In this document: positions 8,311 to 15,821 of the stretch, one piece after another
Layout: every line of letters begins with the position of its first letter
How positions within the stretch are numbered: position 1 is the first letter of the stretch
NCBI GenBank assembly: GCA_046331175.1
Contig: JAXLRI010000021.1
Coordinates: 1 to 58,992 of the forward strand
DNA: 58,992 bases
Source: JAWKIW01 sp046331175
Lineage (GTDB): Bacteria; Actinomycetota; Acidimicrobiia; Acidimicrobiales; Acidimicrobilacustridaceae
Reading direction: 5' to 3'
Made by a program: the position numbers and the translations under genes
Notes under the pieces: generated by a model
The model's database searches: none
What the model saw: only the letters and a program-made list of their open reading frames with translations
Told to the model about the DNA's origin: nothing

Positions 8311-8430
8311 CGTCTCGCTGGCGCTCGGGCTGCTCGTCTCGCTGGCGCTCGGGCTGCTCGTCTCGCTGGCGCTCGGGCTGCTCGTCTCGCTGGCGCTCGG
8401 GCTGCTCGTCTCGCTGGCGCTCGGTGCGCT
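8311..8430. repeat. 24-bp tandem repeat in the coiled-coil tail
   Basis: Four exact 24-bp copies (8311-8334, 8335-8358, 8359-8382, 8383-8406) and a fifth diverged copy. On the minus strand each encodes the octapeptide ERQRDEQP. Exact identity at the DNA level suggests recent slippage expansion. Confidence 0.9.
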
Positions 8431-8810
8431 GGCGCTTGGCGGTGCGGCGCTTGGCCTCGCGCCGGGCCTCGCGCTCGGCCCGGTCGGCCTTGCGCTCGGC
8501 CTCCTCGGCGACCCGGCGCACCTTGCGGCTGGCCTCCTCGTTGACCTTGCGGGACTTCTCCTCGGCCTCCTGGAGCACCTCGTCGATCCGGCGGCGCGAC
8601 TCGGCCTCGATCTGGTCGACCTTGCGCCGCGCCTCCTCCTCGATCTCCTCCAGCTTGCGCTCGGCCTCGTGGTCGGCCTCGGCCGCCTTCTTCTGGGCCT
8701 CCTCCTCGAGGCCGTGCAGCCGCCGCGCCGCGGCGAGGTCGGCCAGCAGCTCGAGCTGGGCCTCGGGGTCGAGGTCGGCGCCGAGGACGGCATCGGTGAG
8801 CGCCTCGAAC

Positions 8811-10355
8811 TCACCGGTGGCCGCCACCGCCAGCTCGTCCTCGTCGTCGAGCAGCAGCGCCGACAGGCCGTCCACCTCGCCGACCGCCACCCGGCCCCGA
8901 CCATCGGCTGCGGGTGCGGCGTCGGTGTCGGCATCGGCGTGCGGGCGTCCCCGCGTCCTCGGGTTCGCCGGGGCCGCCCACCGGCAGCTCGGCGAGGGCG
9001 TCCTCGATGGCGTCGGCACCCTCGCGGCGACGGCGGATCCGGCGCTGCAGCAGGAACTCGCGGCGGGCGGCGCGGCGGGCACGGGCCCGGGCGTAGGGGC
9101 CCTCGGTCTCGTCGTCGGCCCACCGCAGCGTGTACAGCGGGACCCGGCCGATGTCCTTCAGGTAGTGCGAGCGGATCGAGCGGCACGAGAACCGCTCGTC
9201 GTCGGCCAGCGCGTCGACCACGTCGCGGGCCACCACCACCGAGCCGGGGTAGGCGACGGTGACGATGCGGTGCGCCTTGTTCACGGTGGCGCCGTAGACG
9301 TCGCCGTCGCGCTCGAGGATCGACCCGGCGGCCAGGGCCACCCGAACGTCGGACAGCGACTCGTCCTCCCGGTAGCGCGCCGACAGCTCGAGTGCGATCT
9401 CGGCGGCGACGGTGATCGAGTCGGCGAGGAACAGCACCTCGTCGCCGATGGTCTTGACCACCCGGCCACCGTTGGCGATGACGGTGTCGTAGGCGATCGT
9501 CTCGAAGCGGTCGACGACCCGGGCCAGCTCCTCCTCGGGCAGCTGCTGGGTCTGGGCGGTGAACCCGACGAGGTCGGCGAACCCGACGCACACGTCCTCG
9601 GTGGGGGTCGACGCCGACGCCCGGATGATGCGCCGCCGGGCCGCCGCACCGAGGTGGCGGCGCCAGACGAACTCCATCAGCTGGGGCATCATCGGCAGCA
9701 GCTCGGCCGCCCGGCGGGCGGCGTCGGCCAGGTCGTCGTCGGCCAGGCCGCCGTCGAGGACCGACACCGGCTCGTCGTCGAGATCGTCGTCGTCCAGGTC
9801 GTCGTCGTCCAGGTCGTCGTCGTCGATGTCGTCGTCGTCCAGGTCGACATCGACGAGGAGGCCGTCCGGCTCGCCGCCGATCCCGGTCTGCTCGCGGCGA
9901 GCGTCGTCGGCCTCCACCCGGGTGGCGATCTGGTGCTCGATCGCCTCGATCTGGGCGGTGGCGACCCGGGAGAGCGACGAGCCGATCACCCGCGCCATCT
10001 GCACGCCGAGGCCGGGGTCGAGCGAGCCCTCGGCGATGAACGGCAAGACGCTGGCCAGCATGTCGAGATCGGTCTCGGAGAACAGCCGCTCGCCCACCCG
10101 GGGCTCGGGGAAGCCCAGCGCCCGCCAGTACGAGCGGATCTGGTCCGAGGGCAGGCCCGACATCTCGGCGACCTCGTCGAGGGTGTACTCGGGGTGCTCG
10201 AGCGCGACCAGCCGCTCGAGGGCGAGCAGGTGGATCGTGCCGCCCTCGATGGCCTCGTCGACCTCGGCCTCGGCGAGGCCCATGTCGATGAGCAGCGCCC
10301 GCAGGACCGCCTCGGCGTCGTGGGCGGCGTCGGGTGGCCCCGCGGCCGGCGTCAC
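8811..10355 (-). CDS. Class III adenylate cyclase with N-terminal pH-sensor-type regulatory domain (frameshifted at 3' end)
   Basis: Makes cAMP. Residues 1 to about 170 resemble the adenylate-cyclase regulatory domain of mycobacterial Rv1264 (LERLVALEHPEYTLDEVAEM, SGLPSDQIRSYWRALGFPEP), which confers acid activation there. An Asp-rich spacer (LDDDD repeats, residues about 185-210) follows. The class III catalytic domain then begins CVGFADLVGFTAQTQQLPEE (metal-binding Asp in FADLVGF) and includes GGRVVKTIGDEVLFLAD and GDVYGATVNKAHRI. The GTG start at 10355 overlaps the TGA of the upstream gene (GTGA), showing translational coupling. After about codon 467 the frame loses coding character and stops at 8811; the coiled-coil continuation lies in the +1 frame (8252-8952). 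Confidence 0.85.
   Translation of the reverse strand: MTPAAGPPDAAHDAEAVLRALLIDMGLAEAEVDEAIEGGTIHLLALERLVALEHPEYTLDEVAEMSGLPSDQIRSYWRALGFPEPRVGERLFSETDLDMLASVLPFIAEGSLDPGLGVQMARVIGSSLSRVATAQIEAIEHQIATRVEADDARREQTGIGGEPDGLLVDVDLDDDDIDDDDLDDDDLDDDDLDDEPVSVLDGGLADDDLADAARRAAELLPMMPQLMEFVWRRHLGAAARRRIIRASASTPTEDVCVGFADLVGFTAQTQQLPEEELARVVDRFETIAYDTVIANGGRVVKTIGDEVLFLADSITVAAEIALELSARYREDESLSDVRVALAAGSILERDGDVYGATVNKAHRIVTVAYPGSVVVARDVVDALADDERFSCRSIRSHYLKDIGRVPLYTLRWADDETEGPYARARARRAARREFLLQRRIRRRREGADAIEDALAELPVGGPGEPEDAGTPARRCRHRRRTRSRWSGPGGGRRGGRPVGAAARRRGRAGGGGHR
8949..8952 (-). other. Apparent frameshift site in the cyclase gene (G4 run)
   Basis: CCCC on the plus strand, GGGG in the coding sense. 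Dropping one base joins the cyclase frame (ending ...PGEPEDAG) to the coiled-coil frame (continuing RPHADADTDAAP). Reading-frame character switches sharply here. Confidence 0.6.
9776..9850. repeat. Asp-encoding 15-bp microsatellite in the cyclase linker
   Basis: Imperfect repeats of a 15-bp unit (CCAGGTCGTCGTCGT on the plus strand) encode the LDDDD/IDDDD run linking the regulatory and catalytic domains. Likely a flexible acidic linker. Confidence 0.75.
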
Positions 10356-12568
10356 GAGAACGACCCCCCGGGATCGGGTGGCGTCGGTTGCCCGTCGCTC
10401 GCCGCCCGGCCGCTGGCGGGCGCCGCCAGCAGCGCCTCGCCGCGGGCTCGGTCGGTCGACCAGGTCGGGTCGAGGCCGGGGGCGCGGAGGCGGATGGCCA
10501 GCTCGGCGTCGTGGGGGTCGAGCTCCCACAGCAGGGCGGGCCGCTCGCCGTGCCAGCGCACGGCGTAGGACACGGTGCCGAGCGCGGTGGGGGCGCCGTG
10601 CACCTCGAGGCCCTGTCCGTACCAGTCGGCGGGAACCCACGACAGCAGGTCGAGGGCGGCGACGGCCGGCTCGGCGGGGGCGACCTCGCGCACCAGCAGG
10701 TCGCGGCCGAGCGAGCACACCGCCGCCACCGTGGCCACGTCGAAGCCGGCGCCGCCCGCACCGTGCCGGGTGGCCGACGACCAGACCTCGGGCCAGGTGA
10801 CCACCGGCGACGCCTCGTCGACCAGCCACCGCAACCGGGACGCGGCGATCTCGGGCCGACCGAGCGCCAGCTCGACCCGGGCCAGCCAGGCGGTCAGCGC
10901 CGGGCGCACGTGACCGGCGGTCCCCGCCGGGTCGGCCACCGGTCCGCCTGCGGCGGCTGCCGCACCGGCGGCGACGAGCCCGTCGACGGTGCCGACCAGC
11001 GCCGGGTGGTCGGGACCGAGGGCACCGGCGGCCAGGGCGTCGAGGCCGCCGACGGCGTCGCGCCCGAGCGGGCGGCCCGGGCCGAGCGCGACGCCCGGCT
11101 GGCCGTGGCGGTCGGCGTCGGCGGCCAGGGCGGCGTCGAGGGCGGCGGCGAACGACGCCGCCCCCTCGGCCACCGTCGCCGCGACCTCGGGCTGGTCGAT
11201 GGCCAGCAGCGCGGCCACCACCTCGCGCAGGCCCAGCACACCCCACAGGTCGTCGCGGTAGCGGGTGTCGAGCTCGTCGGGGCCGACGGCGAAGGCGGGC
11301 GCCGAGCCGTCGGGCAGCAGGCCGACGGTGGCCGGGTCGCGGCGGTGGCGGCGCGAGGCGCGGCGCTTGCCGAGCCACTGGGCCGCCTTGGCGAGCGGCC
11401 CGACGAGCAGCTCGGGCAGGGCGGCGTCGCGGTGCAGGGACCAGTGGCGGCCGACGGCCCAGAGGACGGCCCCGTTGGCGTCGAGCCGGCGCCCGTCGCC
11501 GGCGAACGAGCCGTCGAGCGCCTGGCGCTCGTCGAGCGACGCCAGCACCTGGGTGGCCTCGTCGGCGAAGCCCTGTTCGGCCAGGGCCACCACGACCGGG
11601 GCCAGGTCGGCCACGCCGAGGGCGGCGGCCGGTCGGCGACCGGCCCCGTCGACGATGTCGGCGCCGGCGTGGGTGACGAGCAGCCAGCGGCGGGCGGCGT
11701 CGAGGGTGGCGGTGAGGCGGGCGTCGGGCAGCTGGGCCTGGAGGCCACGGCGGGACTGCGCCTCCCACCCCTTGGCCACCTGCTCGGCGCTGGGGAGCGC
11801 GTCGGGGATGCGGGCGACGAGCGACGGGTCGCGGCGGGCGCCCCGCCCGCGGCGCACCGACGGCAGGTGCAGGGGAAGCAGCACCCGGAGCACCGCGGTG
11901 TGGGGCAGCGGGAAGACCACCGCCACGCCGGCGCCACCCTCGGGGTCGACCAGCTCGGGGGGCGGCCCGGCCGGGGCGTCGCCGGCCACGACCACGTCGA
12001 GGCACCCGCCCTCGGCGGCGACGCGGGACACGGAGCGGGCCGGCTCGCGCGGCAGCACGACGGCGAGGCGTCCGTCGACCTCGATGCCGCGCCGACCGCC
12101 GCCGGCGGGACCGCCGCCGGGGTCGATCCCCCCGGCCACCTCGACGGCTCGGATCTGCTCGACCCGGGCCGGGCCGAGCGGGTTGGCGGGCACCACGGCC
12201 AGGGCGACCGCCACGGGGACCGGCGACCGGTTCTCGATCTCGACGACGAGGAAGTCGCCGCCGCCGTCGTCGGCGGCGGCCCGCACGGCGCAGACCCGGT
12301 GCAGCACGTCGCCGCTCGGCACCCGCATGGCGGTCTCGACGACGGGGGCGTCACCGACGAGTCGCTGGCGGACGCCCGCCTCCCGACCGGCCAGGTGCCA
12401 CCGGTCGTCGGCACCGATCCACCAGTCGAGCGACCAGCCGCCCGGGCGCGGGGTCACGAGGCCGCGGGGGTCGACCAGGGCCCGCTCGGCGGCGTCCCGG
12501 GTCCCGACGAGCGCCCAGTCGTGGTGCCCGGACCGCCCGGGGACGCCGTCGGCCGAGCCGGTCGCCAT
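10352..12568 (-). CDS. Uncharacterised 738-residue protein, possible alpha/alpha-barrel glycoside hydrolase fold
   Basis: 738 residues; I do not recognise the family with certainty. The N-terminal third looks like a beta-sandwich with Trp/Arg-rich strands (GGWSLDWWIGADDRWHLAG, DFLVVEIENRSPVPVAVA). The C-terminal two thirds are helix repeats rich in Ala/Leu with conserved aromatic turns (GAVLWAVGRHWSLH, DTRYRDDLWGVLGLREV, VTWPEVWSS, LLSWVPADWYGQGLEVHG). This layout, a beta domain then a helical toroid, is that of GH15/GH63/MGH1-type amylo-glucosidase or debranching enzymes, but no catalytic residues could be assigned. The ATG at 12568 overlaps the gpsA stop by 1 nt (TGATG), and the stop overlaps the cyclase start, so all three genes are translated from one message. 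No signal peptide. Confidence 0.6.
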   Translation of the reverse strand: MATGSADGVPGRSGHHDWALVGTRDAAERALVDPRGLVTPRPGGWSLDWWIGADDRWHLAGREAGVRQRLVGDAPVVETAMRVPSGDVLHRVCAVRAAADDGGGDFLVVEIENRSPVPVAVALAVVPANPLGPARVEQIRAVEVAGGIDPGGGPAGGGRRGIEVDGRLAVVLPREPARSVSRVAAEGGCLDVVVAGDAPAGPPPELVDPEGGAGVAVVFPLPHTAVLRVLLPLHLPSVRRGRGARRDPSLVARIPDALPSAEQVAKGWEAQSRRGLQAQLPDARLTATLDAARRWLLVTHAGADIVDGAGRRPAAALGVADLAPVVVALAEQGFADEATQVLASLDERQALDGSFAGDGRRLDANGAVLWAVGRHWSLHRDAALPELLVGPLAKAAQWLGKRRASRRHRRDPATVGLLPDGSAPAFAVGPDELDTRYRDDLWGVLGLREVVAALLAIDQPEVAATVAEGAASFAAALDAALAADADRHGQPGVALGPGRPLGRDAVGGLDALAAGALGPDHPALVGTVDGLVAAGAAAAAGGPVADPAGTAGHVRPALTAWLARVELALGRPEIAASRLRWLVDEASPVVTWPEVWSSATRHGAGGAGFDVATVAAVCSLGRDLLVREVAPAEPAVAALDLLSWVPADWYGQGLEVHGAPTALGTVSYAVRWHGERPALLWELDPHDAELAIRLRAPGLDPTWSTDRARGEALLAAPASGRAASDGQPTPPDPGGSFS

Positions 12569-13575
12569 CACGCCCTCATGTCGTGCATCTCGGCCTGGGT
12601 CCGCCGGCCGAGCAGCCCGCGGTACGCCTCGGCCGCCGACCGCCCCTCGTTGATCACCGCGTACACCTGCTCGGCGATCGGCATCTCGACGTCGCGCTCG
12701 CGCGCCAGCTCCATGACCACCGACGACGTCTTCACGCCCTCGGCCACCATGTTCATCTGCTCGATGATCTCGTCGATGGTCCGGCCCTTGCCCAGCTCGA
12801 CGCCCACGAAGCGGTTGCGGCTCTGGGGGCTGATGCAGGTGGCCAGCAGGTCGCCCATGCCGGCGAGGCCGCCGAACGTGATGAGCTCGCCGCCCATCGC
12901 GAGGCCGAGCCGGCTGAGCTCGGCGAGCCCCCGGGTGATCACGGCGGCCCGCGTGTTGTCGCCGGTGCCCAGGCCGTCGGCCATGCCCGAGGCGATGGCC
13001 ATCACGTTCTTGAGGGCGCCACCCAGCTCGCACCCGACGATGTCGCGGTTGGTGTAGACGCGGAACAGGTCGGTGGCGAACACGTCCTGGAGGCGGGCGG
13101 CGACGTTGTCGTCGGAGGCGGCGATCACCGTGGCGGCGGCGTCGCCGGCGAGGATCTCCTTGGCGAGGTTGGGGCCGGTCAGCACCCCGTAGGGGTGGCC
13201 CGGCAGCACCTCGCGGATGACCTGGGTCATGCGGAGCTTGGTGCCCTGCTCGAGCCCCTTGGTGAGGCTGATGACCGGCACCCAGGCGCGGACGTGGTCG
13301 CTGACGGCCTCGAGCGTCGACCGGAAGCTGTGCGACGGCACGCCCATCACCAGCACGTCGGCCTGCCGCACGGCCTCGGCGAGGTCGGCGGTGGCGCGCA
13401 GGTCGGGGTGGAGGTCGAACCCGGCGAGGTACTTGGGGTTCCCCTTCCCCGTGTCGACGGCACCGGCCACGACCTCGTCGCGGGCCCACAGGACGGTGGG
13501 GGCGTTGTGGGCGGTCAGGTGCGCGACGGTGGTCCCCCACGAACCAGCGCCGATGACCGCCACCCGGATCTGCAT
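12568..13575 (-). CDS. gpsA: Glycerol-3-phosphate dehydrogenase [NAD(P)+]
   Basis: 335 residues, full length. Reduces dihydroxyacetone phosphate to sn-glycerol-3-phosphate for phospholipid synthesis. The Rossmann motif is VAVIGAGSWGTT (Gly9, Gly11, Gly14); further signatures are VPSHSFRSTLE, SLTKGLEQGTKL, GVLTGPNLAKEI, CELGGALKNVMAIASGMADG (with the catalytic Lys) and GMGDLLATCISPQSRNRFVG. First gene of a three-gene coupled operon with a large uncharacterised protein and the adenylate cyclase. A TAACCT box 7 nt before the ATG without Shine-Dalgarno suggests a leaderless start. A cytosolic enzyme. Confidence 0.96.
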   Translation of the reverse strand: MQIRVAVIGAGSWGTTVAHLTAHNAPTVLWARDEVVAGAVDTGKGNPKYLAGFDLHPDLRATADLAEAVRQADVLVMGVPSHSFRSTLEAVSDHVRAWVPVISLTKGLEQGTKLRMTQVIREVLPGHPYGVLTGPNLAKEILAGDAAATVIAASDDNVAARLQDVFATDLFRVYTNRDIVGCELGGALKNVMAIASGMADGLGTGDNTRAAVITRGLAELSRLGLAMGGELITFGGLAGMGDLLATCISPQSRNRFVGVELGKGRTIDEIIEQMNMVAEGVKTSSVVMELARERDVEMPIAEQVYAVINEGRSAAEAYRGLLGRRTQAEMHDMRA

Positions 13576-13582
13576 GGCCCGC

Positions 13583-13588
13583 AGGTTA
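13583..13588 (-). promoter_or_regulatory. -10 box of leaderless promoter, gpsA operon
   Basis: Minus-strand TAACCT, 7 nt before the gpsA ATG. It lies 64 nt from the divergent -10 of the NuoF-like gene, so the two promoters are back to back. Confidence 0.5.
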
Positions 13589-13652
13589 GGTCGCCGCCCG
13601 CCGAGCCGCGACCGGCGCGCCCGGCCCGACGTCGCCCTGCTGCGGTCGCGCG

Positions 13653-13658
13653 TACGCT
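13653..13658 (+). promoter_or_regulatory. -10 box of leaderless promoter, NuoF-like gene
   Basis: TACGCT followed by 6 nt and the ATG at 13665; no Shine-Dalgarno. Confidence 0.55.
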
Positions 13659-13664
13659 CGCCCC

Positions 13665-15143
13665 ATGAGCATCGTGCACCGCATCACCGTGCCCCACCCC
13701 GTCACCGACCTGGACGACTACGTGCGGCGCCGGGGCGGCGGCGGCTGGGAGGCGGCCCGGTCGATGGCGCCCGACGACATCATCGCCACCCTCGAGGCGG
13801 CGGGCCTCCGCGGTCGCGGCGGCGGTGGGTTCCCCACCGCCGTCAAGTGGCGCACCGTGCGCCAGATGCAGTCCCCCGACCTGCCGACGACGATGGTCGT
13901 CAACATCGCCGAGGGCGAGCCGGGCACGTTCAAGGACCGCACCGTCGTGCGGACCAACCCCTACCAGGTGCTCGAGGGAGCGCTGATCGCGGCCCGCGCC
14001 GTGGGCGCCGCCGAGATCGTGTTCGGCATGAAGGCCGGCGACACCGAGGGCCTGGCCCGGGTCCGCACCGCCATCGGCGAGATCATCGCCGCCGACTGGG
14101 TCGGCGACGTCACCCTCGAGGTGTTCGAGGGCCCCGACGAGTACCTCTACGGCGAGGAGACGGCGATGCTCGAGGCGATGGAGGGCCGGGCGCCGTTCCC
14201 GCGCATCGCCCCGCCGTGGCGCCGCGGCCTCATCGAGGTGGTCGAGGGCGACGCCGACGTCGACACGGGCAGCGGGCTGGCCGCCCACGTGGAGATGGCC
14301 GACCCCGACCACGAGACGGGAGCCCCGCCGACCCTCGTGGACAACGCCGAGACGCTGGCGAACGTCGCCCACATCCTCGCCCGGGGCGCCGAGTGGTTCC
14401 GCACGGAGGGCACCGACGGCTCCCCCGGCACGCTGGTGTGCACCTTCTCGGGTGCCGTCGAGCGGCCAGGCGTCGGCGAGGTGCTGATGGGCACCACGCT
14501 GCGCGAGGCGATGGAGGCGGTCGCCGACGGACCCGAGTCGGGCACCACGGTGAAGGCCGTGCTGTCGGGCGTGTCCAACCGGGTCACCACCGCCGACCAG
14601 CTCGACACCCCGCTCACCTATGAGGACATGCAGCCCCTCGGCATCGGGCCGGGATCGGGTGGCTTCATCGTCTACGACGACACCACCGACATGGTGGCCG
14701 TGGCGGCCGGCGTGTCCCGCTTCCTCGCGGTCGAGTCGTGTGGCCAGTGCACGCCGTGCAAGAAGGACGGCATCGACATCTCCGAGCGCCTCGACAAGCT
14801 GTGCGCCAACACCGCCGACCAGCGAGACCTCGACGTCGTCCGCGAGCGCCTCGACACCATCACCGACGGCGCCCGCTGCTTCCTCGCCACCCAGCACCAG
14901 ACCGTGGTGGGCTCCATCCTCGACACGTTCGCAGGCGAGGTCGAGGCCCACCTGCACGGCCGGGCGGCCCCCGTCGAGCGCGAGCTCGTGGCCGAGGCGA
15001 AGGCCCTGACCGACGCCGGCCTCGAGGTCGACACCGGGTTCTCCACCAAGCAGCCCGACTGGACCCACGGACCCCGGTGGGGCGGCGAGACGCCGTGGGA
15101 GCGCGACGTCGACCACCGCCGCCACCAGCGGGTCGACGAGTGA
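13665..15143 (+). CDS. Orphan NuoF-like NADH-binding flavoprotein
   Basis: 492-residue homologue of NuoF, the FMN/NADH and 4Fe-4S subunit of complex I and of NAD-reducing hydrogenases and formate dehydrogenases. Seen are the NADH/FMN motif GRGGGGFPTAVKW (residues 50-62), NIAEGEPGTFKDR, YLYGEETAMLEAMEG, and the 4Fe-4S ligands Cys359, Cys362 and Cys365 in CGQCTPCKKDG with Cys405 in GARCFLA. An SLBB-like segment lies between. It is not in a nuo cluster and has no NuoE neighbour. The C-terminus extends about 50 residues beyond the FeS domain with WTHGPRWGGETPW. It probably passes electrons from NADH to a stand-alone partner; the partner is unknown. Next genes concern F420 and sugar deacetylation. 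Confidence 0.85.
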   Translation: MSIVHRITVPHPVTDLDDYVRRRGGGGWEAARSMAPDDIIATLEAAGLRGRGGGGFPTAVKWRTVRQMQSPDLPTTMVVNIAEGEPGTFKDRTVVRTNPYQVLEGALIAARAVGAAEIVFGMKAGDTEGLARVRTAIGEIIAADWVGDVTLEVFEGPDEYLYGEETAMLEAMEGRAPFPRIAPPWRRGLIEVVEGDADVDTGSGLAAHVEMADPDHETGAPPTLVDNAETLANVAHILARGAEWFRTEGTDGSPGTLVCTFSGAVERPGVGEVLMGTTLREAMEAVADGPESGTTVKAVLSGVSNRVTTADQLDTPLTYEDMQPLGIGPGSGGFIVYDDTTDMVAVAAGVSRFLAVESCGQCTPCKKDGIDISERLDKLCANTADQRDLDVVRERLDTITDGARCFLATQHQTVVGSILDTFAGEVEAHLHGRAAPVERELVAEAKALTDAGLEVDTGFSTKQPDWTHGPRWGGETPWERDVDHRRHQRVDE

Positions 15144-15214
15144 GCCACGCCCGGCGGCCCGGACCCGTCCGCGGTGGCGGTGCCGCCCCCGGTCCGATCA
15201 CCGACCTCGCCTCC

Positions 15215-15220
15215 TAGACT
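15215..15220 (+). promoter_or_regulatory. -10 box of leaderless promoter, cofC
   Basis: TAGACT followed by 7 nt and the GTG at 15228. Supports the GTG as the start, over an in-frame start at 15174. Confidence 0.55.
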
Positions 15221-15227
15221 CCCGCAG

Positions 15228-15821
15228 GTGCCGGCCCCCCAACCGCCGTCGGATCCGACGGCCGCCGTCGTCGTGCCGGTGAAGGCGTTCGCCCGGGCCA
15301 AGGTGCGGCTGGCGCCGGCGCTCTCGCCGGCCGAGCGCTCCGCGCTGGCGCGGACCATGGCCGATCACGTCCTGCGGGCCGCGGCCCCCCTGCCGGTCCA
15401 CGTCGTGTGCGACGACGACGAGGTCGCCGAGTGGGCGACCGCGGCCGGGGCCACCGTGGTGTGGACGCCGGGGCGCGGCCTCGACGGCGCCGTCGCCGAG
15501 GGCGTGTCGGGCCTGGCCGCGGCCGGCGTCGACCGGGTGGTCGTGGCCCACGCCGACCTCCCCCACGCCGAGGCCCTCGCCTGGGTCGCCGACTTCGACG
15601 GCATCACCCTCGTGCCCGACCGCCGCGACGACGGCACCAACGTCATCGGCCTGCCGGCCGGCAGCGGCTTCCGGTTCGCCTACGGCCCCGGCTCGTTCGC
15701 CCGGCACCGCGCCGAAGCCGCCCGGCTGGGCCTCCCCGTCCGCATCCGCCGCGAGCCGCGCCTCGGTTGGGACGTCGACCAGCCGGCCGACCTCGAGCAG
15801 CCCGAGTGGGCGCGATCGTGA
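15228..15821 (+). CDS. cofC: 2-phospho-L-lactate / phosphoenolpyruvate guanylyltransferase (coenzyme F420 biosynthesis)
   Basis: 197 residues. Transfers GMP from GTP to 2-phospholactate (CofC) or phosphoenolpyruvate (FbiD in Actinobacteria), an early step of coenzyme F420 synthesis. A compact nucleotidyltransferase fold is seen: VVVPVKAFARAKVRLAPAL (the substrate/nucleotide loop), VVAHADLPHAEAL, and VPDRRDDGTNVIGLPAGSGF followed by FAYGPGSFARH, which is the CofC/FbiD signature. The GTG at 15228 is preferred because a TAGACT box sits just before it. Its last 4 nt overlap the start of the PIG-L gene (GTGA). An F420-dependent oxidoreductase at 45576 fits an F420-using organism. Confidence 0.88.
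   Translation: MPAPQPPSDPTAAVVVPVKAFARAKVRLAPALSPAERSALARTMADHVLRAAAPLPVHVVCDDDEVAEWATAAGATVVWTPGRGLDGAVAEGVSGLAAAGVDRVVVAHADLPHAEALAWVADFDGITLVPDRRDDGTNVIGLPAGSGFRFAYGPGSFARHRAEAARLGLPVRIRREPRLGWDVDQPADLEQPEWARS

Larger units (their letters stand above)
8252..8952 (-). pseudogene. Coiled-coil tail of the cyclase, in a shifted frame
   Basis: This frame encodes about 230 residues that look genuine (GC-rich third positions, strong heptads) but has no convincing start of its own. It opens with an acidic linker and the helical segment ALTDAVLGADLDPEAQLELL. It continues as a long charged coiled coil (EEEARRKVDQIEAESRRRID and similar) and ends with a run of ERQRDEQP repeats. It overlaps the cyclase reading by about 140 nt. 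Removing one G from the GGGG run (CCCC on the plus strand at 8949-8952) fuses it to the end of the adenylate cyclase. I therefore read it as the C-terminal domain of that protein, split by a frameshift that is either a sequencing error or a true mutation. A separate gene starting at an internal GTG is possible but has no ribosome binding site. Confidence 0.55.

Noticed and set aside
8311..8430. CRISPR-like or regulatory direct repeats
   Set aside because: Contiguous 24-bp copies without spacers, in frame with a coiled-coil protein.
6412..10761. A 1449-residue reading frame on the minus strand spanning the solute-binding protein and beyond
   Set aside because: Only the part from 8112 down is a real protein; the rest is an out-of-frame shadow of the cyclase and coiled-coil tail, made possible by high GC content.
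8811..12005. A 1064-residue minus-strand frame covering the cyclase and the 738-residue protein region
   Set aside because: Upstream of 10355 this frame is Arg/Pro-rich shadow of the true 738-residue gene; the cyclase starts at the GTGA overlap.
10334..13057. Plus-strand 907-residue frame opposite gpsA and its neighbour
   Set aside because: Antisense shadow; the minus-strand frames contain recognisable GpsA motifs and coupled overlaps.
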